Source: DATFJZ01 sp046482845
GTDB lineage: Bacteria; Desulfobacterota; Desulfobacteria; Desulfobacterales; Desulfobacteraceae
Direction: 5' to 3'
Assembly: GCA_046482845.1 (NCBI GenBank)
Contig: JAWOEJ010000198.1
Location: 1 to 9,022, forward strand
Length of the DNA stretch: 9,022 nucleotides
Below are positions 1 to 5,730 of this stretch, one piece after another. The notes under the pieces were generated by a model, which saw nothing but the letters and a program-made list of their open reading frames with translations, was not told where the DNA came from and did no database searches. A program made the translations under genes and the position numbers. How positions within the stretch are numbered: the stretch's first letter is position 1; every line of letters starts with the position of its first letter.

Positions 1-2
1 CG

Positions 3-245
3 CCGGATGAATCAAAAATGGCCTTTGTGAAGCGGGTTCGCACCAAATCCGTTCTCTACATCCGCGATCTTGAAACCGGAATCGAACGTCCGGTTTATGA
101 TGAGATGAGTTACGATCAGCAGCAGGCCTGGGCGATTTTTGGCCCCTACACCAACTTTAGCTGGACACCAGACGGTGTAAGCCTTGTACCTGAGTACACT
201 CCGGTACATGAGGATTTCAAATTTTTGCAGCAACGCAGCAGATGA
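3..245 (+). CDS. TolB/PD40-like beta-propeller fragment of an amidohydrolase-type protein, truncated
   Basis: The frame is open from the left edge (no stop before the first ATG at 18), so this is the tail of a gene starting outside the window. The segment AFVKRVRTKSVLYIRDLE, then IERPVYD, QQQAWAIFGPY and FSWTPDG, has the rhythm of a TolB/WD40-like (PD40) propeller blade. It resembles most closely the N-terminal propeller of secreted amidohydrolases, where WTPDG is normally followed by a strand such as KSIVFWAGG and several hundred further residues. Here the protein turns into an unrelated tail (VSLVPEYTPVHEDFKFLQQ) and stops at 245, with no amidohydrolase domain after it. I saw no continuation of the blade in the other forward frames. 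It is therefore probably a remnant or rearranged gene end. The family is recalled from memory; the truncation is inferred. Confidence 0.5.
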   Translation, partial: PDESKMAFVKRVRTKSVLYIRDLETGIERPVYDEMSYDQQQAWAIFGPYTNFSWTPDGVSLVPEYTPVHEDFKFLQQRSR

Positions 246-337
246 GTGCGTTTTCGTTCAAACACTAAGTAAATGCGGTTTTTTATAAAATATATTCTAT
301 AGCGAACCAAGATTATTTTCAATCAAAATCTCGATGC

Positions 338-366
338 TTTACAAATCTTTTTTCCTGATTTATGAT
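338..366 (+). promoter_or_regulatory. sigma70-type promoter for rdgB
   Basis: TTTACA at 338-343 and TATGAT at 361-366 are separated by exactly 17 nt, giving 5/6 matches to each of the -35 and -10 consensus hexamers in an AT-rich spacer. Transcription would start near 373, leaving a leader of about 50 nt before the GTG start at 426. The rest of the 246-425 spacer shows no other feature I can support. Confidence 0.6.
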
Positions 367-425
367 TAATTCAATGATCTGGTTTCCGGATATTGAATTT
401 TAAAATACAAAGGAGTGTGCCATAA

Positions 426-1040
426 GTGAGAGTCCTTGTGCTTGCAACACGCAACAAAGGTAAGCTAAAAGAGTTAAAGGAATTGTTAAAAGGGTATCCC
501 GTGGATATAAAAGATCTGGATGACTTCGGGCCCATCCCTGAGATTGTAGAGGACGGGGAAAGCTTTGACGAGAATGCCTATAAAAAAGCATCTTTTACGG
601 CCAGGGTCCTGGGACATCCTGCCATGGCAGATGACTCCGGTCTGGTTGTGGAGGCCCTGGGCGGCGACCCCGGGGTAAGGTCTTCAAGATATGCCGGGGA
701 CAGTGCAACGGACCGGGAAAATTGTGAAAAGCTGATCAAAGAATTAAACGGGAAAACAAATCGGAATGCCTTTTTCCAATGTGTTATCTCCATTGCCGTT
801 CCCACGGGACCGGCCCTGACCTATGAAGGAAAGTGCCAGGGCATCATTACACAGGAACCTGCAGGAGAAAACGGGTTTGGATATGATCCGTTTTTCTTTT
901 ATCCAGAATACAGCAGAACCTTTGCCCAGATTTCCATGGCTGAAAAAAGCAGGGTCAGCCACAGGGGCAGGGCGTTAAAAGAGGTGGTTGACGAGTTTGA
1001 CAAGGTACTGGACTGGATTGATATTCATATGCCCGATTAA
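426..1040 (+). CDS. rdgB: XTP/dITP pyrophosphatase, RdgB/HAM1 family
   Basis: Hydrolyses non-canonical purine nucleoside triphosphates (dITP, ITP, XTP) to the monophosphate and pyrophosphate, cleaning the cytosolic nucleotide pool before deaminated bases enter DNA or RNA. The 204-aa length is normal for the family. Visible motifs are the N-terminal substrate loop ATRNKGKLKEL (7-17), the catalytic region MADDSGLVVEALGGDPGVRS (67-86) with the paired aspartates D69-D70, the nucleotide-binding NGFGYDPFF (149-157), and AEKSRVSHRGRAL (172-184) with the conserved Lys and SHR. The start is GTG: AAAGGAG at 409-415 lies 10 nt upstream, and the reading MRVLVLATRNKGK matches the family N-terminus. The gene is apparently monocistronic, with its own promoter and a repeat-filled 282-nt spacer after it. 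Identification is secure. Confidence 0.96.
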   Translation: MRVLVLATRNKGKLKELKELLKGYPVDIKDLDDFGPIPEIVEDGESFDENAYKKASFTARVLGHPAMADDSGLVVEALGGDPGVRSSRYAGDSATDRENCEKLIKELNGKTNRNAFFQCVISIAVPTGPALTYEGKCQGIITQEPAGENGFGYDPFFFYPEYSRTFAQISMAEKSRVSHRGRALKEVVDEFDKVLDWIDIHMPD

Positions 1041-1111
1041 ACTGCCCGGGGTGATGTCAAAAAAGGCATATTTTTTTATTTTGACGTATGATTTTTGGTT
1101 TTTAAAGACGT

Positions 1112-1128
1112 CTCACAGTACCTGTGAG
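1112..1128. repeat. short perfect hairpin CTCACAG-TAC-CTGTGAG
   Basis: A 7-bp perfect inverted repeat with a 3-nt loop. Its last base is the first base of the large palindrome at 1128-1218, so it may be an accessory hairpin of that element or its insertion target. It has no T-tract and is not an obvious terminator. The region before it (1041-1111) is AT-rich, with only a weak GTCAAAA/TTTTGAC pairing (1056-1062 with 1079-1085). Confidence 0.5.
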
Positions 1129-1218
1129 GGGTCAGGCCTGCGTTATTGTCATTATCTACGGCGTTTTTGGGATTATACTGGATAGGGAAGATAATGACAA
1201 TAACGCAGGCCTGACCCC
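1128..1218. repeat. large palindromic element, perfect 30-bp arms (MITE/REP-like)
   Basis: The left arm 1128-1157 begins GGGGTCAGGCCTGCGTTATT, and the right arm 1189-1218 is its exact reverse complement over all 30 positions. They enclose a 31-nt loop (1158-1188). The GGGGTCAGGCCT terminus resembles repeats I associate with REP-associated Y1 (RAYT/IS200-like) transposases in deltaproteobacteria; that link is from memory. The loop is too short to encode a transposase, so the element would be non-autonomous. It lies 16 nt after the weak pairing mentioned for the rdgB 3' side and could also shape transcript ends between rdgB and the nitroreductase gene. Confidence 0.85.
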
Positions 1219-1230
1219 ATTTTCGAGACT

Positions 1231-1289
1231 GACAGGCAACCGCTGGGGGCGGCGCTCGGCCCTTCCATAAAAATTTGATCATCGAGTTT
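1231..1289 (-). repeat. half copy of the 147-bp palindrome family (right half)
   Basis: Begins GACAGGCAACCGCTGGGGGC and continues through GGCCCTTCCATAAAAA to CGAGTTT. It matches 8004-8062 at 54 of 59 positions without gaps. It is the right half only; the complementary left half is absent here, and the sequence just before it is the end of the other palindrome (1128-1218), 12 nt away. It is in inverted orientation relative to the half copy at 1911-1967. Confidence 0.85.
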
Positions 1290-1322
1290 AATCATCAGGA
1301 GACAGAAACAGGAGAATAGAAA

Positions 1323-1901
1323 ATGGCGTTGATGGATTTGATAAAAAGCAATAGAAGCTGCAGGCGGTTTCAGCAGGAGGTCAGGATTTCCCATGACTGT
1401 CTGGAGGGTCTGATTGAGCTGGCACGGCTTTCAGCATCCGCTGCAAACCTTCAGCCTTTGAAGTACATGATATCAGCAGATGATGACACCAATGAAAAAA
1501 TATTTTCATGCCTGACATGGGCTGCCTATCTCAAGGACTGGGACGGCCCGGAACAGGAGGAACAGCCCTCTGCATACATTGTGATGCTGGGTGATAAAAC
1601 AATCACAGAAAATTTCAGGTGTGATCATGGCATTGCGGCCCAGTCCATCCTTCTCGGTGCAAGGGAAAAAGGACTTGCAGGATGTATGCTGGCCGCTGTC
1701 AATCATAAAAAACTCAGAAATTTTCTTGATATCAAAGATCAGTTTCAAATTCTGCTGGTCATTGCCCTGGGAAAACCCGCTGAAATCATTCAGCTTGAAT
1801 CAGTGGATAAAAACGGAAGTATTAAATACTGGCGGGATGGTCAGAAGGTTCATCATGTTCCCAAAAGAAGCCTTGGGGAATTGATTGTTTCCAGGTTTTA
1901 A
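1323..1901 (+). CDS. nitroreductase-family FMN oxidoreductase
   Basis: A 192-aa flavoprotein of the nitroreductase fold, expected to bind FMN as a dimer and carry out two-electron NAD(P)H-dependent reductions in the cytosol; the substrate cannot be read from the sequence. Supporting motifs are the N-terminal FMN-phosphate signature RSCRRF (11-16, in the usual RRSxRxF position), SASAANLQPLKY (38-49), the middle block WAAYLKDWDGPEQEEQPSAY, AQSILLGAREKGLAG (106-120), and the LVIALGKPAE strand (145-154) that closes the flavin site. The tail YWRDGQKVHHVPKRSLGELI is typical of the short nitroreductases of anaerobes. The ATG at 1323 is preceded by AGGAGA (1310-1315) at 7 nt; an in-frame ATG at 1332 is less well placed. 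The gene is bracketed by inverted half copies of one repeat family (1231-1289 and 1911-1967). Confidence 0.9.
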   Translation: MALMDLIKSNRSCRRFQQEVRISHDCLEGLIELARLSASAANLQPLKYMISADDDTNEKIFSCLTWAAYLKDWDGPEQEEQPSAYIVMLGDKTITENFRCDHGIAAQSILLGAREKGLAGCMLAAVNHKKLRNFLDIKDQFQILLVIALGKPAEIIQLESVDKNGSIKYWRDGQKVHHVPKRSLGELIVSRF

Positions 1902-1910
1902 TCTCTTTTG

Positions 1911-1967
1911 CTCGATCTTCAGGTTTTTTGAATACCACCGCCCCCAGCGCCTGCCTGTCAGGAACGA
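1911..1967 (+). repeat. half copy of the 147-bp palindrome family (left half)
   Basis: Runs from CTCGATCTTCAGGTTTTTTG through CCGCCCCCAGCG to CTGTCAGGAACGA and matches 7913-7969 at 52 of 57 positions without gaps. It starts 9 nt after the nitroreductase stop codon. Only the left half is present: what follows (AGAACGATGGAGGTC) does not return into the right half. It is inverted relative to 1231-1289. Confidence 0.85.
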
Positions 1968-2005
1968 GAACGATGGAGGTCTTTTCCCTTTTTAATAGGA
2001 CCTGA

Positions 2006-2045
2006 CCATGTGCAATCGTATAATACCACGTGCAATCATATAATA
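2006..2045 (+). promoter_or_regulatory. 20-bp tandem repeat carrying two TATAAT boxes
   Basis: Two adjacent 20-bp units, CCATGTGCAATCGTATAATA (2006-2025) and CCACGTGCAATCATATAATA (2026-2045), differ at two positions. Each ends in a perfect -10-like hexamer TATAAT (2019-2024 and 2039-2044). No convincing -35 element sits 16-18 nt upstream of either. The repeat lies 21 nt before the TTG start of the radical SAM gene, so it is well placed as the operon's promoter. The repeated GTGCAATC could be a tandem operator spaced two helical turns apart; that role is inferred. Confidence 0.5.
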
Positions 2046-2066
2046 ATTTGAGAATGAGGCTGTTTT

Positions 2067-3749
2067 TTGAAAATTCTTCTTGTAAATCCAGGCTGCCTTG
2101 ATTACCGGGTGGATGATACAGATGCAGTGTCTGTTTCCATGGGACTGTACTATATCGGTGCGTATCTTAAGGACAGACAGATGGATGTCACCCTTGTTAA
2201 TCTTGCACCTGTCCGGGATCACCAGGCTTTTTTCCGCCAGAGTTTAAAAGAGACTGCACCCGATGTGGTCGGAATTTCCGTGCTCAGCGCCACCCGGTTT
2301 TCAGCCATGGAAGCGGCAGCGCTTGCCAAAAAAAACAATCCAGGAGTGGTTACGGTTTTTGGGGGGCCTGGGGCCACATTCCTTGCCCGGCACCTGTTTT
2401 CCGTGTGCAGCGCCCTGGATTATATTGTGAAGGGAGAAGGGGAGATCACTTTTTTTGAGCTGTTAACCCATATACAATCAAAATCCCCTTATCCTCCCTT
2501 TTACATCAAAGGGCTGATCTTTAAAAACTCAGGCCGTATTGAAGAAACCCGGGACAGGGAGCTGATCAGCAATCTGGACAGTCTGCCCTATCCGGGTCAG
2601 TATTTTGACCTTCAGCATGTGTCCCTTTCCAGGGGATGTCCGGGAACCTGTACCTTCTGCGGATCTCCTGCGTTCTGGGGGAGGAGACAGGTAAGGTTTC
2701 ATTCTCCAGCCTGGTTTGCAGATCATTTGTCTCGTCTGGTAAAACGGGGGATCACCCATTTTTATGTATCAGATGATACCTTTACAATGGACAGAAAAAG
2801 AGTGATTCAGGTATGTGATGAGATTATCAACAGAGGTCTTGACATTACCTGGGCGGCTATTTCCAGGGTGGATTTTCTGGACAGTGAAATTCTTTTTAAA
2901 ATGCGGCAGGCCGGCTGTGTTCAGATCAGTTTCGGGGTTGAAAGCGGTTCTGGTAAAATCAGGAAAAATCTGGGCAAGCCCTTTAAAAAAGAAACCATTG
3001 TGAAGGCCTTTCAACTGACAGCTGCCCACGGGATGTTAACCCGGGCGTATTTTATTTACGGATCTCCTGGAGAGACCGGTGATACCATTGCTGAAACAAT
3101 GGATCTCATTGCGGCCATTAAACCGTTGAGCGCTCTTTTTTATATGCTGGTTGTTTTTCCGGGAACCGCTCTGTATCAGGGGTTGAAACAGCACTGCAGG
3201 ATAAGTGATAGTATCTGGAATGAAAGAATTGAGGATATTCCCTGGTTTCAGGTGGATAAACACCTTGATTTTGAAACGGTCAAAGGCTTTGGGGAACAAC
3301 TGCGCAACAGCTATTATGCCGGTGTGTCTCAATTTGCCCTTAATGTGGATCTGATTGATAAACAAGAGATGTATCCCTTTCACGCGGATTTTCTGTCACG
3401 TCTTGCCATGACCTTCAGCCACGGAGATTATGCCGGGAACCAAAAGATCAGAAATAGTGATGACACCGCAGAAAAACTCTATCAAAGGTCCCTGACCTAT
3501 GGCCCTGGTGCAAGAGCCTACCTGGGACTTGGCATGCTGCATCAGAAAAAAGGCCAGTTTAACAGGGCTATGCAGATAATTGAAACAGGACTTGACAAAT
3601 TTCCTGCTGATAAATCGCTGAATATATGTATGGCGGTTTCCCTGATGAATACAGGTGAATTTAAGAGGGCCCTTGTATATCTAAATAAATTTTCATCCCA
3701 CCGGGATGTTGAACCGTATATCAGTGCATGTATGCAGAGGAGTGGATGA
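2067..3749 (+). CDS. B12-binding-like radical SAM protein with C-terminal TPR repeats
   Basis: A 560-aa protein with three parts. Residues 1-135 form a cobalamin-binding-like Rossmann domain (KILLVNPG start, ETAPDVVGISVLSAT at 62-76, VTVFGGPGATF at 95-105). Residues 180-400 form a radical SAM core with the iron-sulfur motif C191-P-G-T-C195-T-F-C198 (CX3CX2C), then FYVSDDTFT (232-240) and QISFGVESGS (286-295). Residues 465-545 hold about two TPR-like repeats (AEKLYQRSLTYGPGARAYLG, KKGQFNRAMQIIETGLDKFP, NTGEFKRALVYLNKF). The canonical cobalt-ligand DxHxxG motif is not visible, as in many members of this superfamily, so cobalamin binding is uncertain. The substrate is unknown. The start is TTG with TGAGG (2055-2059) 7 nt upstream, and MKILLVNPG is the usual N-terminus for the family. 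It is followed 2 nt later by the DUF6178 gene, indicating a two-gene operon. Confidence 0.88.
   Translation: MKILLVNPGCLDYRVDDTDAVSVSMGLYYIGAYLKDRQMDVTLVNLAPVRDHQAFFRQSLKETAPDVVGISVLSATRFSAMEAAALAKKNNPGVVTVFGGPGATFLARHLFSVCSALDYIVKGEGEITFFELLTHIQSKSPYPPFYIKGLIFKNSGRIEETRDRELISNLDSLPYPGQYFDLQHVSLSRGCPGTCTFCGSPAFWGRRQVRFHSPAWFADHLSRLVKRGITHFYVSDDTFTMDRKRVIQVCDEIINRGLDITWAAISRVDFLDSEILFKMRQAGCVQISFGVESGSGKIRKNLGKPFKKETIVKAFQLTAAHGMLTRAYFIYGSPGETGDTIAETMDLIAAIKPLSALFYMLVVFPGTALYQGLKQHCRISDSIWNERIEDIPWFQVDKHLDFETVKGFGEQLRNSYYAGVSQFALNVDLIDKQEMYPFHADFLSRLAMTFSHGDYAGNQKIRNSDDTAEKLYQRSLTYGPGARAYLGLGMLHQKKGQFNRAMQIIETGLDKFPADKSLNICMAVSLMNTGEFKRALVYLNKFSSHRDVEPYISACMQRSG
3736..3742 (+). promoter_or_regulatory. 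Shine-Dalgarno site deciding the DUF6178 start
   Basis: AGAGGAG lies inside the last codons of the radical SAM gene. It is 9 nt before the GTG at 3752 but only 3 nt before the ATG at 3746, and it lies downstream of the ATG at 3728. This favours GTG 3752. The ATG at 3746 overlaps the upstream TGA stop (ATGA) and remains the main alternative, costing two residues. Confidence 0.6.
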
Positions 3750-3751
3750 CA

Positions 3752-5536
3752 GTGAACACTGAAAATGATTACAGGCTGACCAATATTGTTAGAAAGGAAA
3801 ACAAACTGGTCCGTATTAAAAAAGAGGTGTTAAGCCTGGATGGGGAGAAAGCCCTTGATGCCATCCTGGGATCAGGGGAGCCGGCAACCCTTGTTCAGTC
3901 CTTTGCAGACCAGGATCTGCATTTTCTCATGCACCATATTGGTTTTGATGATTTTATACCGGTGCTGTCCCTGGCAAGCAGTGAGCAGTGGGAGTATATC
4001 CTGGATATGGAAGTCTGGCATAATGACAGAATAAACCTGCCTCAAACTACAAGGCTGTTTGATCTTCTGTTTCAGGCCGATAACAGACGACTGCTGCGCT
4101 GGCTTGTAAGGGAAAAGGTGGAATTTTTTGATTATTATCTGTTTAAGCATCTTGATGTCAGGGTAAGGGAGCATGATGAAGATCCTTCGGATTTTATGGA
4201 CGGGTATATCACCATTGACGATATATTTTATTTTTGTTTTCCTGAAATAAAGGATTTCCCCGACGCAACTGACCAACAGGAACCTGAATCAGCTGATGAA
4301 AAAGCGGAGGAGATCAGTCAGATGCATCAGATGCAGCAGTGTGCGGAGTCCCTTATCACTAATATGCTCAACCTGACCGCTGATATGGATCTTTCTGTTT
4401 TTCAGGCACTTCTTCTGGAAAGCACTTCTGTCATACCTTCAGAAGTGGAAGAGGAAGAGTTCCGGCTGAAGAACGCAAGGCTTGCGGAAAAAGGGTTCCT
4501 TCCCTTTTATGAGGCCATCGGCATTTATCAGCCGGCAGAAATCAAGGATATCAGGCCCAGGCCGGGAAAATTTTTAAAAAAATCCCTTTATACCTCGGAT
4601 CTGCCCCTGCCCCCCCAGTATACGGCCTCAATTCTGCCCTTTGAAACCCTTTTTGCAAAAGCGTTGTCTTTGATTGACGACACAGATGTGCTTTTAAACC
4701 TTCAGCTTGAGTTTGCCTCCCTGGTCAACACCCTGATTTCCGCGGACAGAACAAAGATCAGTCACAGGGACATTCTGGAAAAAGTGGTCAAAAAAGCCTG
4801 CTGTTATTTAAGTGTCGGTCTTGAGTGTATTCATGGACAAGAACGGGTCTGCGCCCCTGAAAACGGAAGTCATGTTATCAGAAAGTTCAGGCTGAAAGAT
4901 ATTTTCAGGGTGGGATCAGGGGCCGGTATCAAGCTGAAAACCACTGCAGAACAATGGCGCCCAACAAGTTTTCCTGTTCAGAAAAAACTGCCTTTAACCT
5001 TTCTCGGTGAAGAGTGGCTGGGGCTTGTTGGCGGTCTGCTCCTTGATCAGCCCCTTTATTTTGACAATTATGCCTCCGGGGTACTTTACCGGAATTTTGC
5101 ATCCCTTGGTGATATAGAAGAAACAAAACAAAAGCTTGCTCTGATCATTGAAGTGGACAGGCTTATACGCTGTTTGGACCCGGATATAAGGGGAAACAGT
5201 CAGATGTCCCTGACCTGCAGGGTGGTGCTTTTAACCCTGTGGGCCCGGGAGCGCATTGGACTTAAAGCCTCGGTTCTGGAACCTGTCCCCAGGGAAGATT
5301 TCAGGGAATTTTTTAAACAGATTTTTACCGGTCAGGAAAAGGGCAGGGTTGATAAAGGCAAAAGAGAGGATTTTTATATGTGGCTGTCAGAGAACTGTGA
5401 TATGGGCAGTTCTGCAGCCCTTGTCTATTCCTTTGTAAAACAGCTTTTTAATGAGATTGAGGATGAATTCGGAAGGGTTGCATTGGATGATCTTGATGCC
5501 AATATTTTTTCCTCCCATTTTCTTATTAAAAAGTAG
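3752..5536 (+). CDS. DUF6178 family protein, function unknown
   Basis: About 594 aa with no signal peptide and no membrane segment, so probably a soluble cytoplasmic protein. I recognise it as DUF6178, a family found mainly in deltaproteobacteria, from the N-terminal blocks KLVRIKKEVLSLDGEKALD (18-36), SSEQWEYILDMEVWHNDRI (76-94), a leucine-rich helix RRLLRWLVREKVEFFDYYLF (112-131) and VREHDEDPSDF (138-148). A charged, probably flexible linker rich in E, D and Q (about 170-200) separates this helical N-terminal part from a longer, also mostly helical C-terminal part. No catalytic motif or metal-binding cluster is apparent. Family function is unknown to me. The start sits 2 nt after the radical SAM stop with its Shine-Dalgarno inside that gene, so the two are co-transcribed and translationally coupled, which hints at joint function. 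The stop codon TAG overlaps the first base of a palindrome. Confidence 0.88.
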   Translation: MNTENDYRLTNIVRKENKLVRIKKEVLSLDGEKALDAILGSGEPATLVQSFADQDLHFLMHHIGFDDFIPVLSLASSEQWEYILDMEVWHNDRINLPQTTRLFDLLFQADNRRLLRWLVREKVEFFDYYLFKHLDVRVREHDEDPSDFMDGYITIDDIFYFCFPEIKDFPDATDQQEPESADEKAEEISQMHQMQQCAESLITNMLNLTADMDLSVFQALLLESTSVIPSEVEEEEFRLKNARLAEKGFLPFYEAIGIYQPAEIKDIRPRPGKFLKKSLYTSDLPLPPQYTASILPFETLFAKALSLIDDTDVLLNLQLEFASLVNTLISADRTKISHRDILEKVVKKACCYLSVGLECIHGQERVCAPENGSHVIRKFRLKDIFRVGSGAGIKLKTTAEQWRPTSFPVQKKLPLTFLGEEWLGLVGGLLLDQPLYFDNYASGVLYRNFASLGDIEETKQKLALIIEVDRLIRCLDPDIRGNSQMSLTCRVVLLTLWARERIGLKASVLEPVPREDFREFFKQIFTGQEKGRVDKGKREDFYMWLSENCDMGSSAALVYSFVKQLFNEIEDEFGRVALDDLDANIFSSHFLIKK

Positions 5537-5660
5537 GCATCCTTTATAATGCTTCAAAACTAGTTTACACTTTTTGTGTTTGATTTTTATATTTTTCGTG
5601 CCTTTCGTGTGTTTCGTGGTTAAAAAAAATAAAAAGTGTAAAGTACTTATGAAGGATGCC
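5536..5660. repeat. palindromic repeat with TTTCGTG triplet core, in a convergent gap
   Basis: Outer arms GGCATCCTTTATAA (5536-5549) and TTATGAAGGATGCC (5647-5660) are complementary at 13 of 14 positions. Inner arms TTTACACTTTTT (5564-5575) and AAAAAGTGTAAA (5631-5642) are perfectly complementary over 12. The centre has three TTTCGTG units at 5594, 5603 and 5612, a 9-nt period, followed by GTTAA. Such CGTG-rich cores (read on the other strand as CACGAAA repeats, translating to TKHTKGTK) recur in intergenic DNA of many bacteria; that is from memory. The element separates the converging DUF6178 and AmpG-like genes and may help end both transcripts. The remaining 5661-5730 is T-rich, with only a 4-bp CCTG-GAG-CAGG hairpin. 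Confidence 0.75.
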
Positions 5661-5730
5661 AAAAAGCAGTTTTTTTTGTTAAAAAAATGGTGTCTTCAGG
5701 CTGTGCCCTGGAGCAGGCTTTGTTTTAGAT

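Noticed and set aside
1056..1085. Possible rdgB terminator (GTCAAAA/TTTTGAC)
   Set aside because: The stem is only 7 AT-rich base pairs with a 16-nt loop and no following T-tract; too weak to call.
3872..4276. Minus-strand 134-aa ORF
   Set aside because: It lies wholly antisense inside the well-supported DUF6178 gene and shows no family motifs.
5387..5662. Minus-strand 91-aa ORF containing TKHTKGTK
   Set aside because: It is the translation of the palindromic CACGAAA-type repeat plus the antisense of the DUF6178 gene end; this is a known kind of spurious ORF.
5707..5717. CCTG-GAG-CAGG hairpin near the end of the AmpG-like gene
   Set aside because: A 4-bp stem is within chance expectation and does not make a convincing terminator.
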